Assembly: GCA_021794355.1 (NCBI GenBank)
Contig: JAJYRA010000072.1
Coordinates: forward strand, 30,964 to 94,963
Direction of reading: 5' to 3'
Length of the DNA stretch: 64,000 nt
Source: Thermoplasmata archaeon
Lineage (GTDB): Archaea > Thermoplasmatota > Thermoplasmata > Thermoplasmatales > Thermoplasmataceae
Part shown: one piece after another, positions 1 to 7,371 of the stretch
How positions within the stretch are numbered: the stretch's first letter is position 1
Layout: each line of letters begins with the position of its first letter
Position numbers and translations under genes: made by a program
Notes under the pieces: generated by a model
What the model was told of the DNA's origin: nothing
Seen by the model: the letters and a program-made list of their open reading frames with translations, nothing else
Database searches by the model: none

Positions 1-528
1 GTTCTTGCGATTGATCTCCAGAATGCCATTATGGAAGGACCAATTCATAATAGGGAAGTTTTTACTGACAATGTGAAAGGAATCCTTGAAACAGCAAGAA
101 AGAGAAATTATTCTGTTTTCATGGTTCAACATGCAGAAAAAAAGGGTAGTGATCTGGAGCCAGGAACCGAGGGTTGGAAAATTTACAGCCAGTTCTTATC
201 TAAAGATTCCGAGCCTGTAATACATAAAGAATATCCCGATTCATTCTATAAAACTGATCTGGATATGATTCTGAAGAGTGAAGGTATCAAAAGTCTTGTC
301 CTATGCGGTCTAATGACAGAATATTGTGTTGACACTACCGTAAGATCAGCCTTTGCCCACGGCTACAAGATCTTGCTTGCAGGTGACGGGCACAGTACTT
401 TTAACAGGGAAAATATAGGTGCAGAACAGATGATTTCACTCGTTAATAGCATCACTTCAGAATGGTTTGGTGAAGTAAAAGACAGTAAAAATATAATGAA
501 ACTTCTGGATGATAAGAAATTTGACTGA
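1..528 (+). CDS. Isochorismatase-family cysteine hydrolase (5' end outside window)
   Basis: The frame is open from base 1 and reads into VLAIDLQNAI, so the start codon lies upstream of the window; the ATG at 31 is internal. The Asp of the IDLQN segment matches the catalytic Asp of the isochorismatase-like fold. The segment LCGLMTEYCVDTT near the C-terminal half carries the nucleophilic Cys, and a Lys lies between them, giving the Asp-Lys-Cys triad order of the family. Members hydrolyse amides (nicotinamidase type) or isochorismate; the substrate cannot be read from the sequence. It runs away from the sulfur operon and ends in TGA. Confidence 0.85.
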   Translation, partial: VLAIDLQNAIMEGPIHNREVFTDNVKGILETARKRNYSVFMVQHAEKKGSDLEPGTEGWKIYSQFLSKDSEPVIHKEYPDSFYKTDLDMILKSEGIKSLVLCGLMTEYCVDTTVRSAFAHGYKILLAGDGHSTFNRENIGAEQMISLVNSITSEWFGEVKDSKNIMKLLDDKKFD

Positions 529-820
529 ATGAGCTATTAAGAAACTCGTGGATATTCAGCGAAACAGAATTGTTTCTCATGTTTTCGCTCATCAGATACA
601 GTATTAAAGCATTTCTTCCTGATTAGTTTGGTTCATTCATTTCCATGAAATTCTGCTAAAATCCTATTTTCAGGAAAATAGATAATGGTGTGATCCTGCA
701 ACGGAAAGCAGGTTTGCGTTTGCCTGACATATGTTATTTTTCTGATTTCAGCAGGTATTAGTTCTTATGGAGGTTCCAGAAATTTCATTTATTAGAAAAA
801 TTAAAAAAAGGTGAGAGTGA
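529..820. other. Intergenic region between convergent genes
   Basis: About 290 bases separate two gene ends facing each other. The only structure I see is a short perfect hairpin at 664-681 (7-bp arms CTATTTT and AAAATAG, 4-nt loop). It could help end transcription from either side but lacks a clear T tract. No open frame of note and no tRNA-like fold. Confidence 0.4.
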
Positions 821-2020
821 TTATTCCAGTTCCTGGAAATAGTCATTCTTGAAATGATACTTGAAGAGCCACTCATAATGTCCGTGCAATGATCCCCAGT
901 AAATTTTCTCCATTACCTTTTTTTCCATGTAATTTGTTCTAGATGGAACAATCTTTTCCACGGGGGTATCGTAGGTACCAACTACGAAAGTCGCCTTATG
1001 GAAACCTGTTTCCATGGAACACTGTGTTCTTCCCGTGAACTTATATCTTTTTTTTGTGCCCTTGATTTCTCCTATTATGTTGTTGGCCACTACAACGCCT
1101 TCAAGATGGGCTTCTACACCTGCCTTTGAAATTGGGATATTTGTTGTGTCCCCAATGGCGAATCCATTATCATAGCTTGTAATGTGCAGATCCCTCTTGT
1201 CAACTTTAACCCATCCATCTTCATCAGCAATTTCAGATCCCTTCAGGAATCCTGCAGGTTTATGCGGTGGTGTCAGGAACAGATAATCATACTTCAAGGT
1301 CTCTCCCTCAAGGGATGTTATCTCTTTCTTACCTGAATCGACTGAATCTGTGTTGAATGTGGTTATGCTCTCTATGGATCTGGATTCATACAAAGGCTTG
1401 ATAACTTCATTTATTGGTTCAGCCGAATATATCCTTGTGAAAGGCGTTATATAGGTTATTTCTACCTTATCTCTTATTCCGGCCTTCCTAAAGTGTTCAT
1501 CCAGCATGAATGCAGATTCGTTGGGGGATGGAGGACACTTATATGGAAGACCTCCTATTCCCACCACTATCTTGCCTGATTTTATCTTTCTTACCTGTTG
1601 ATATATCAGGCTGGAGTTTTGGGCATTTGTATGGAAGTCCATATTTGCTTCCCTAAGTCCTGGAATCTGATCATAATCGGGAGATGACCCAGTTGATATT
1701 ATGATGTAATCGAAGTTGATCTTTTCGTTGCTCCCTTCTGTTTTTATATACCGGTTTGCGAGATCTACCTTTTCGCAGTTATCATAAACAATGTTTACGC
1801 CGTTTGATAATAGTTTTTTCATAGGTCTCCTGATCTTGGAGGGATCTGTTCCACGGAAGGCAACCTCAAGGTATCCTGGTTGGAATTCCTGTTCCTTCTT
1901 CTTATCAAAAATTGTAATGGAAACTTCTCCATTCTTAATTTCACCTGACAGGCTCTTTGCTAACTTGCTTGAGGTTATTAAACCTCCAGCTCCACTTCCT
2001 ATTATTGCTATTTTTTTCAT
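821..2020 (-). CDS. Sulfide:quinone oxidoreductase-like FAD flavoprotein
   Basis: A 399-residue pyridine nucleotide-disulfide oxidoreductase-fold protein. The N-terminal dinucleotide motif IGSGAGG (residues 6-12) binds FAD, and the C-terminal FAIGDTTN segment (near 288) is the second FAD contact. Three cysteines (about 82, 162 in LPYKCPPSP, and 334) are positioned as in SQR-type enzymes, which oxidise sulfide at the membrane face and pass electrons to quinone. A related flavocytochrome or NADH dehydrogenase-like role cannot be excluded. Its start overlaps the upstream transporter gene by 4 nt, so it is the last gene of a four-gene sulfur operon. Confidence 0.75.
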   Translation of the reverse strand: MKKIAIIGSGAGGLITSSKLAKSLSGEIKNGEVSITIFDKKKEQEFQPGYLEVAFRGTDPSKIRRPMKKLLSNGVNIVYDNCEKVDLANRYIKTEGSNEKINFDYIIISTGSSPDYDQIPGLREANMDFHTNAQNSSLIYQQVRKIKSGKIVVGIGGLPYKCPPSPNESAFMLDEHFRKAGIRDKVEITYITPFTRIYSAEPINEVIKPLYESRSIESITTFNTDSVDSGKKEITSLEGETLKYDYLFLTPPHKPAGFLKGSEIADEDGWVKVDKRDLHITSYDNGFAIGDTTNIPISKAGVEAHLEGVVVANNIIGEIKGTKKRYKFTGRTQCSMETGFHKATFVVGTYDTPVEKIVPSRTNYMEKKVMEKIYWGSLHGHYEWLFKYHFKNDYFQELE

Positions 2021-3492
2021 TTTACATCACCTTTTATGGGTATCGGGGTTATTTTCTTGACTTCTCTCAGTACGACGTAATGGTATGTTGATATCCCGAT
2101 TCCCAATATCATCACAACGAAACCCGCGATAATCATTGCGTTGCTTTCCTGAGTTATAAGGGAGGAGGGTATTTTTACAAGATATCTGGAATTAGCGCTC
2201 AGGCTCTCAAGGCCAATCGCCACGAGGATTAGCCCAAATATCAAAGAGAATATGCATTGTTCCAGAAGGGAACGATATATTGAGACATCCTTTGCAGTAT
2301 TTGTTTTCCTGACTTTGTTCCCGGCCAGTCTGGTGCTGAGAAATATATAAGCAAAGTATCCTGCAACGCTTCCAAGTATTATTCCTACTGTGAAAACGAG
2401 ACCGAACAATGAAAGGCCAGCCAGACCGCTCCAGAACCCGCCTACACTGCAACCCTGTGCAATTCTGGCTCCTATTGCAATTATCACTCCACCAAAGAAG
2501 CCGATGGATAAATCGCCCGCCTTACTGGCGGACCCTGATGGAAGCCGTATTTTGAAAGTGCCTCTTGCCATGGAAAATATTGTCGATCCTGCAATAATCA
2601 TCAGTATAAAAAATGAAAATGCACTTATCACAGGTATTGTTTGGTACCAATTAGTGGACAAACCGCTTCCGCCAAGATATATACCAAAGGGTGAAAGAAG
2701 ATATTGTGAGAAGAGTGCAACTGGAGTCGTAACTCCAAGGTAATTAAACATATGACCTGCGGCGAATATGAATGAAGCAATCATTGCAAAAGAGAAGACT
2801 GTTCCAATGAAGTATGGTGAGTTCATGATAGCCTTTTTCCCTTTGGGAGCGGAGTTTCCTAGACTTCCTACCCGTCTCTTCCTAAGGATGAGTGCAGCCC
2901 AAATGAGGGCTAGGAAGAATAGTATTCCCACGATTGCTGCACCTGCTGTAGCAGTAATTCCCGGTAACAAATTGGGTACATAGTTCAGGGTACTTCCATT
3001 TCCAACATTGCCAGTTCCCGTAACCTTCCACCAATGGGCGAGATCCAGCCAGTTGAAAATTGGAAAAGCGAATATAATTGAACCCAATGCAAGACCTAGG
3101 AGTTCCATCCAGTTTACAACGTATCCCGATCCGGATTTCCACAACATCCCGACCATGCACCCCTGACCAAGCATCATTCCAAAACCAAAGATGAAGGACC
3201 CCAGAAGGGTGAACCATCCTGCACCTGGTAGGAAGGCATATGCATCAACAACGGGAACAGCACCAACTGCTACAAGAAGTCCTGTTCCCAACGATGAAAC
3301 TGCGATGCTAACCAGAATTATTTCATAAATGCTACTGTATCTCAGACCCATTACCTGATGAGTTGCTATTACCATGCAATAGGTTTTTTTCTCGGCATAT
3401 CCTCCAAACAAGAAGCCCAGTACTGCATAAAAAATTACGGCCATTATTGGAGCGTAAATAAGTAAAGGAATAGCAGACATAGGATCACTCAC
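2017..3492 (-). CDS. YeeE/YedE-family (DUF395) sulfur-compound transporter
   Basis: A 491-residue polytopic membrane protein with many hydrophobic helices. It contains two internal repeats with a conserved cysteine in a glycine-rich helix: GQGCMVG (about residue 110) and AQGCSVGG (about residue 355). These match the pore cysteines of YeeE/YedE proteins, which include the thiosulfate importer TsuA. The double-domain form suggests a fusion of two YeeE units. It lies between tusA-like and sqr-like genes, with 1 nt to the former and a 4-nt overlap with the latter, so thiosulfate or sulfane-sulfur import is the likely role. Given start is GTG; an ATG four codons in (3480) is a good alternative. 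Confidence 0.8.
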   Translation of the reverse strand: MSDPMSAIPLLIYAPIMAVIFYAVLGFLFGGYAEKKTYCMVIATHQVMGLRYSSIYEIILVSIAVSSLGTGLLVAVGAVPVVDAYAFLPGAGWFTLLGSFIFGFGMMLGQGCMVGMLWKSGSGYVVNWMELLGLALGSIIFAFPIFNWLDLAHWWKVTGTGNVGNGSTLNYVPNLLPGITATAGAAIVGILFFLALIWAALILRKRRVGSLGNSAPKGKKAIMNSPYFIGTVFSFAMIASFIFAAGHMFNYLGVTTPVALFSQYLLSPFGIYLGGSGLSTNWYQTIPVISAFSFFILMIIAGSTIFSMARGTFKIRLPSGSASKAGDLSIGFFGGVIIAIGARIAQGCSVGGFWSGLAGLSLFGLVFTVGIILGSVAGYFAYIFLSTRLAGNKVRKTNTAKDVSIYRSLLEQCIFSLIFGLILVAIGLESLSANSRYLVKIPSSLITQESNAMIIAGFVVMILGIGISTYHYVVLREVKKITPIPIKGDVK

Positions 3493-3493
3493 T

Positions 3494-3730
3494 TTAAGAT
3501 TTCTTTCCAGTTACCTTGAGTGTTACTTCAAAGTAATTATCCACTTCCTTTGATCCCACAAATTCATTCCTCGTTCTCTCGCACCATGCTTTTGAGTCAG
3601 GAACTACCCCTGGATCGTTTGCAATAATCACAATCGTGTCTCCGTTCTGAGACTTCTTGTAAGCCCTGATCAGGTCAGTAATTGGGCCGGGGCAGGCTGT
3701 TCCTCTACTATCAACATTCATTGTCGTCAT
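3494..3730 (-). CDS. TusA-family sulfurtransferase
   Basis: A small protein (78 residues from the chosen ATG) with the SirA/TusA signature DSRGTACPGP, where the Cys carries persulfide sulfur and CPxP follows it. Members relay sulfur between donors such as DsrE proteins and acceptors. In-frame ATGs also exist at 3751, 3739 and 3721; I chose 3730 because the family starts just before the beta strand MNVDSRG. It is the second gene of the operon, overlapping or abutting the DsrE-like gene, in the order dsrE-tusA-yeeE-sqr. Confidence 0.8.
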   Translation of the reverse strand: MTTMNVDSRGTACPGPITDLIRAYKKSQNGDTIVIIANDPGVVPDSKAWCERTRNEFVGSKEVDNYFEVTLKVTGKKS

Positions 3731-3740
3731 CTTTATCATC

Positions 3741-4157
3741 TCACAATACAATTATCTGGTTCTCAGCAGATTGGATCATGAAGTTTGTTGCTCCAACGAT
3801 ATCCTCAATCATTGGATCAAGATCACCCTTCTGCAGGTTCAACGCACTGGACATTAGTGAGCAGGCATACACCTTCACGTCTCCTTCCTTGATGGAATTC
3901 TTTAAAAGTTCATGCCAGCCTTCGAACTTGATTCGTTTCAATCCATCCCTAAGTTCTTTCATGTATTCCGAAAAACCAGCAGGCGAAACGGATTCTTTCT
4001 TGTATCCATCCTTAAGAAAACATTGCAACGCAGTGCCCGTAACAAATATTCTAAGGGGCATGCCCAGATTCGCTGCCGTTTGTGTTAATACTCCCAGCAT
4101 TATCATCTTCTCCTCCGTTCCAGTCGAAACAACAATTGATATCCCTTTTTCCGTCAT
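3741..4157 (-). CDS. DsrE/DsrF-like family protein
   Basis: A protein of about 138 residues beginning with a beta strand (GISIVVSTG) and containing the pattern of small DsrE/DsrF/DrsH-like folds, with an alpha/beta segment LRIFVTGTALQCFL and a central VKVYACSLMSSAL stretch. The Cys in YACS is at the position of the sulfur-carrying cysteine in DsrE proteins. It likely passes sulfur to the TusA-like partner encoded next. The ATG at 4157 follows a GGTG core by 5 nt; a TTG at 4169 is the alternative. First gene of the sulfur operon. Confidence 0.7.
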   Translation of the reverse strand: MTEKGISIVVSTGTEEKMIMLGVLTQTAANLGMPLRIFVTGTALQCFLKDGYKKESVSPAGFSEYMKELRDGLKRIKFEGWHELLKNSIKEGDVKVYACSLMSSALNLQKGDLDPMIEDIVGATNFMIQSAENQIIVL

Positions 4158-4220
4158 TTTTGACACCAATCATTTCATCGTACCTCCGGTATTAACGGGA
4201 CAGCCTGATATGTAAACTTA

Positions 4221-4240
4221 CTACAATATGTACATTGTAG
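4221..4240. promoter_or_regulatory. 20-bp palindrome upstream of the sulfur operon
   Basis: CTACAATATGTACATTGTAG has 7-bp perfect arms (CTACAAT and ATTGTAG) around ATGTAC. It lies 50-80 nt before the DsrE-like start. On the minus strand a TATA-like TTTATTA (about 4251-4258) sits just upstream, so the palindrome would cover the transcription start, a typical repressor position. The regulator is not encoded beside it. Confidence 0.55.
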
Positions 4241-4525
4241 GATGTAGGGGTTAATAAAACTCCGCGAATCTCGACAACCCAAAAATTACAGGCTTTCTCT
4301 TTGTTAGGGTAGAGTCATTTATTCTCCTCACGAATATCCATTTTAATAAATAATCACTTCTTTCTTACAACGGAGGAAACCACTACCAGACAAAGTGTTT
4401 AGCATTTGGATCTGGATTGTTTCAGGGAGTTCAATTTAATTTTTAGCATTCTAGAAAGTAATAGAACGAATGAAGAAAGCTTTAGAATTTTTCCTTTAAA
4501 CAAATGGTTATATACAGTTTATTAC
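4241..4525. other. Divergent intergenic region, sulfur operon / metal transporter
   Basis: AT-rich DNA between two divergent transcription units. It holds a TATATA sequence at about 4509-4514 that fits the transporter promoter, and a TATA-like element near 4251-4258 on the minus strand for the sulfur operon. I see no coding frame or RNA gene in the middle. Confidence 0.45.
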
Positions 4526-4543
4526 TGTAAGGATATCCTTACA
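4526..4543. promoter_or_regulatory. Perfect 18-bp palindrome before the Nramp-related gene
   Basis: TGTAAGGATATCCTTACA is a perfect inverted repeat with no spacer. It starts 12 nt after a TATATA sequence (4509-4514) and ends 41 nt before the transporter ATG, so it covers the expected transcription start. The arms resemble the AAGG..CCTT style of operators of DtxR/MntR/IdeR metal repressors; that assignment is inference. Confidence 0.6.
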
Positions 4544-4584
4544 AATTTTCTTAAAATAAATGAATAACAAAAGGAGGAACATAA

Positions 4585-5826
4585 ATGAATAGAGGTGTAA
4601 AAAGAAAGCGTAAATTCTTCCGTAAGGATACGCTTCTTCTCTTTGGACCTGCTTGGCTGGTAATGATGGCTGACATGGATGCCTCTTCATACATAGGAGC
4701 TGCACAAACAGGAGCAACCCTAGGATATAGCCTCATATGGGTAATGATACTACTAATTTTTCCGTTATATATTATCCTGGAGCTTGCAGGAAGAATAAGC
4801 ATTGCAACAGGAGAAGGTCTGGGAAATGTGGCAAGAAAAAATTATGGAATTAAGATATCTTCCCTGCTTGCACTGCCAATGGCAATCACTGATATGTTAA
4901 CTTATGGCATTGAATATCTTGGCATTGGAATAGGGTTTGAGATAATGGGATTATCACTCTATTATACAATTCCAGTGATCTATGTAACTCATCTATTCAT
5001 AGTGATAAGGAAAAAATATGATGGTGCAGAAAAGCCCATGATCATGATATCTCTTATTCTTATCGCATCCATGTTGATATCACTCTGGAACAGAGGCGTA
5101 AAGCCCTTTTCATCTCCACTATTCAATCCATTTCTAATGGAACCCACTGCAGCATACTTTTTCTTAATAGCGGCGAATGTAGGGGCCGTTATAATGCCTT
5201 TCATGATTTTTTTTCAGGCATCCGCAATCGGAACTAAAATGAAAGGAATTCAATCAAGGGGATTCAAAATTGATAGGCAGAGAGCAGTGCAAATAATGAG
5301 GAAAGAAACCTTTGCAGGCGCTGTAGTTACCGAGTTGCTAATGATCATAGTAGAAATGGCATTTACCGGAATTCCCAGAGCTTCCAATTCATCATTTTTT
5401 TCAACCCCTTCCCAATTGGGGAAAGTCCTGATACCCATAGCAGGAACCTTTTCTCCCTATATTCTTGGAGTTGGAATAATCGCAGCAGGATTTATCGCGC
5501 TCATTACAATATCCCTTGGGAGTGCCTGGGGGATCTCTGAATCTCTGAATATACCAAAAAGATCGCAATGGATTGTATATTTAATAGAAAGCACACCGGC
5601 CGTTCTTGCTGTAATGGTTATAAATCCTGGCGCTCTCATAATATCTGTGCTTTATCTTTTAATCTTTTTTGTGTTTGCTCTTATTGCACCCATGTTGATG
5701 TTATGGATTATAGGTAGAAATAGGAAAATAATGGGTGATCTTACACTTTCCAGAGGAAATGAAGCCCTTTTCCTATTCATGTGTTTCATTCTGGTTTCAA
5801 TTGCCATATTGGCAACCTTAACATGA
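4585..5826 (+). CDS. Nramp-related divalent metal transporter
   Basis: A 413-residue integral membrane protein with about 11 hydrophobic helices. The first helix carries ADMDASSYIGAAQTGA in the place of the Nramp metal-binding DPGN, and helix 6 carries IMPFMIFFQASA where classical Nramps have the MPH motif. These variants resemble the Nramp-related branches (Mg2+ or other substrates) more than classical Mn2+/Fe2+ Nramps. A Shine-Dalgarno AAAGGAGG lies about 9 nt before ATG 4585. A perfect palindrome upstream suggests metal-responsive control. Substrate is open. Confidence 0.75.
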   Translation: MNRGVKRKRKFFRKDTLLLFGPAWLVMMADMDASSYIGAAQTGATLGYSLIWVMILLIFPLYIILELAGRISIATGEGLGNVARKNYGIKISSLLALPMAITDMLTYGIEYLGIGIGFEIMGLSLYYTIPVIYVTHLFIVIRKKYDGAEKPMIMISLILIASMLISLWNRGVKPFSSPLFNPFLMEPTAAYFFLIAANVGAVIMPFMIFFQASAIGTKMKGIQSRGFKIDRQRAVQIMRKETFAGAVVTELLMIIVEMAFTGIPRASNSSFFSTPSQLGKVLIPIAGTFSPYILGVGIIAAGFIALITISLGSAWGISESLNIPKRSQWIVYLIESTPAVLAVMVINPGALIISVLYLLIFFVFALIAPMLMLWIIGRNRKIMGDLTLSRGNEALFLFMCFILVSIAILATLT

Positions 5827-5928
5827 GATCATTAGAAAAACCGTACAGGATTTTTTGAAACTCTCATTCCATAACCACACTAAATATGAGATTTCGGAAA
5901 TTATAAATTTGACCCCATAGAGTCAGCT

Positions 5929-6189
5929 TCAGTAAGCCTTTTGCGCTTCCATAATTTCGTGTTTAGTTGGCGGGTTTAACTTCTCTAAAAATTCCTTCAT
6001 GGAATTTATGCTTGGTGCCTCCCAATTACAAATTGCTTTCAATTCTGAGTCCAAAACATTGATAGACTTAAGCTGAAATCCTTCTGGTAGTTTCCCGTCA
6101 TTAGCCATCTGTATAATGCCAGCTATGGTTTTTTTAACTTCTTCATTAGCATGATTTTTCCACCTGTGTTCAACTATTATATTTGCCAT
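5929..6189 (-). CDS. Small protein of unknown function, paralog A
   Basis: An 86-residue protein not assigned to a family. It begins MANIIVEHRW and has the blocks GFQLKSINVL, ICNWEAPS and NPPTKHEIMEAQ. It is a clear paralog of the gene at 6345-6605, with the same length and identical key residues (EHRW, CNW.APS, NPPTK.E). The pattern of two beta strands and helices with a Cys-Trp and a conserved His could fit a small ferredoxin-like alpha/beta barrel such as the DUF4242 type, but this is a guess. No signal peptide or membrane helix. A motif shared with its paralog lies about 43 nt upstream. Confidence 0.7.
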   Translation of the reverse strand: MANIIVEHRWKNHANEEVKKTIAGIIQMANDGKLPEGFQLKSINVLDSELKAICNWEAPSINSMKEFLEKLNPPTKHEIMEAQKAY

Positions 6190-6231
6190 TTAAATCATGT
6201 ATACTATTAAAATGCTGCATATATTAATACT

Positions 6232-6251
6232 GCCGTTATGTATTGGTATAT
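6232..6251 (-). promoter_or_regulatory. 20-bp upstream motif, copy 1
   Basis: GCCGTTATGTATTGGTATAT (plus strand) matches 18 of 20 bases at 6650-6669. It lies 43 nt upstream of paralog A; the second copy lies 45 nt upstream of paralog B. On the minus strand it reads ATATACCAATACATAACGGC and may contain the TATA region plus a regulator site. Confidence 0.55.
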
Positions 6252-6344
6252 TACTCTTTATTTGATCTATAAACCCTTATACATGCCATAATCAAAATAA
6301 GAAATGCCGTTTTCAAAAAAAATATTCTTAAAAAAAAGAGTGGT

Positions 6345-6605
6345 TTAAACAATTCTCTGAGCTTCTGAAACTTCGTTCTTTGTTGGAGGATTTATTTTCT
6401 CAATAAAATCTTTCATATCTCTGACGCTGGGTGCATCCCAGTTACAAATTGCTCTAGGCTCTGAGCCAAGAATGTTTACTGACTTTAGTTCAAATCCTGG
6501 AGGTAATGTTTTATCTCTTGACATCTGGACTAAATTTCCGACAACCTTTTTCACTTCTTCTGCGTTATGCGTTTTCCACCTGTGTTCAACAATTACATTT
6601 GTCAT
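6345..6605 (-). CDS. Small protein of unknown function, paralog B
   Basis: An 86-residue protein starting MTNVIVEHRW, nearly collinear with the protein at 5929-6189 and apparently from a tandem duplication. Shared residues include EHRWK, LKS.N, CNW.APS, NPPTK and EAQ. An ATG three codons upstream (6614) is possible, but the conserved start matches the paralog at 6605. It is transcribed divergently from a Bat-type HTH regulator only 64 nt away, which suggests it is that regulator's target. No function can be assigned. Confidence 0.7.
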   Translation of the reverse strand: MTNVIVEHRWKTHNAEEVKKVVGNLVQMSRDKTLPPGFELKSVNILGSEPRAICNWDAPSVRDMKDFIEKINPPTKNEVSEAQRIV

Positions 6606-6634
6606 ATTTTTCACTAGAAATATATCAATGGTTG

Positions 6635-6652
6635 GGCTATATATTTATAGCC
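6635..6652. promoter_or_regulatory. 18-bp palindrome between paralog B and HTH regulator
   Basis: GGCTATATATTTATAGCC has 7-bp perfect arms (GGCTATA and TATAGCC) around TATT. It sits in the 64-nt divergent gap and holds the TATA-like core for one or both genes, so a protein bound here could block both promoters. Confidence 0.55.
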
Positions 6653-6669
6653 GTTGTGTATTGGCATAT
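6650..6669. promoter_or_regulatory. 20-bp upstream motif, copy 2
   Basis: GCCGTTGTGTATTGGCATAT differs at two positions from the copy at 6232-6251. It lies 45 nt before paralog B and ends at the base before the ATG of the HTH regulator, a place suited to autoregulation. Confidence 0.55.
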
Positions 6670-7371
6670 ATGCAGGAAATAGTTCTCGAAATAGACAATA
6701 CCTTTCCTTTCAACATTATTTCAAAGGACTTTAAAGAACTGAAATTCTATAGATGGTGCAACTCAAGCATTGACTATCTTGAGTTTTATGGGGAAAATGA
6801 AAAGTTGGACAAACTCGATTCAAAACTGGATAAAGTTGAAAAGAAGTTAGGAACAAAAACGATCTACAAAAGCAGACAGCCTTCTAAAATGACTCTGATG
6901 CTCAGCTGCAGTTGCAGTATTCACAACTCATCCATCCGGGTTGCAGAATCATTAAATTGCCTCTGGAAAGGGCCAGTAATGTATGCAAACGGAGTAGAGA
7001 CATTAACTCTGATCGTTGTGGAGGGTCACGATCTCATGGATGTTATCTCAGTTTTCAAGAAAAATGGAAATGTTTCGTTGATAAAGAGCATTCAGATGAT
7101 GCCAGATTCCCTTAGAAGCACTTATACTCTTTCAATTTCAAGTCTCTTCAATCAATTAACGGAAAAGCAGGCGCATATGCTAAAGATTGCAATTGAATCA
7201 GGTTACTTTAAAATTCCCAAAAATACCCACATCTCACATCTTGCTAAAAGAGGTGGTCTTTCGGTATCAACTGCACAAGAGCATCTTAATAAGGCTAAAA
7301 GCAAACTCATGAAAAATATGGAGCCATACATAAATCTGTACCTTACACTAATGGAGCAGAATAATGTGTAG
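6670..7371 (+). CDS. Bat-type (HTH_10) transcriptional regulator
   Basis: A 233-residue protein from ATG 6670. The C-terminal 55 residues, from LTEKQAHMLKIAIESGY through LSVSTAQEHLNKAKSKL, match the bacterio-opsin-activator-like HTH_10 domain of archaeal regulators. The N-terminal 150 residues are the usual variable sensory part; they contain CSCS about residue 80, which could bind a metal or react with an oxidant. I reject the longer frame starting at 6472 because it would run across the opposite gene and its promoter. The upstream gap holds a palindrome and a motif shared with both small paralog genes, so this regulator probably controls them and itself. Confidence 0.8.
   Translation: MQEIVLEIDNTFPFNIISKDFKELKFYRWCNSSIDYLEFYGENEKLDKLDSKLDKVEKKLGTKTIYKSRQPSKMTLMLSCSCSIHNSSIRVAESLNCLWKGPVMYANGVETLTLIVVEGHDLMDVISVFKKNGNVSLIKSIQMMPDSLRSTYTLSISSLFNQLTEKQAHMLKIAIESGYFKIPKNTHISHLAKRGGLSVSTAQEHLNKAKSKLMKNMEPYINLYLTLMEQNNV

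Noticed and set aside
664..681. Hairpin CTATTTT-CAGG-AAAATAG as a terminator
   Set aside because: Weak AT-rich stem without a T tract; archaeal termination does not need hairpins, so only noted in the gap entry.
6472..6669. Longer start of the HTH_10 regulator
   Set aside because: The extra 66 residues would run antisense through paralog B and its promoter; the ATG at 6670 gives a normal protein.
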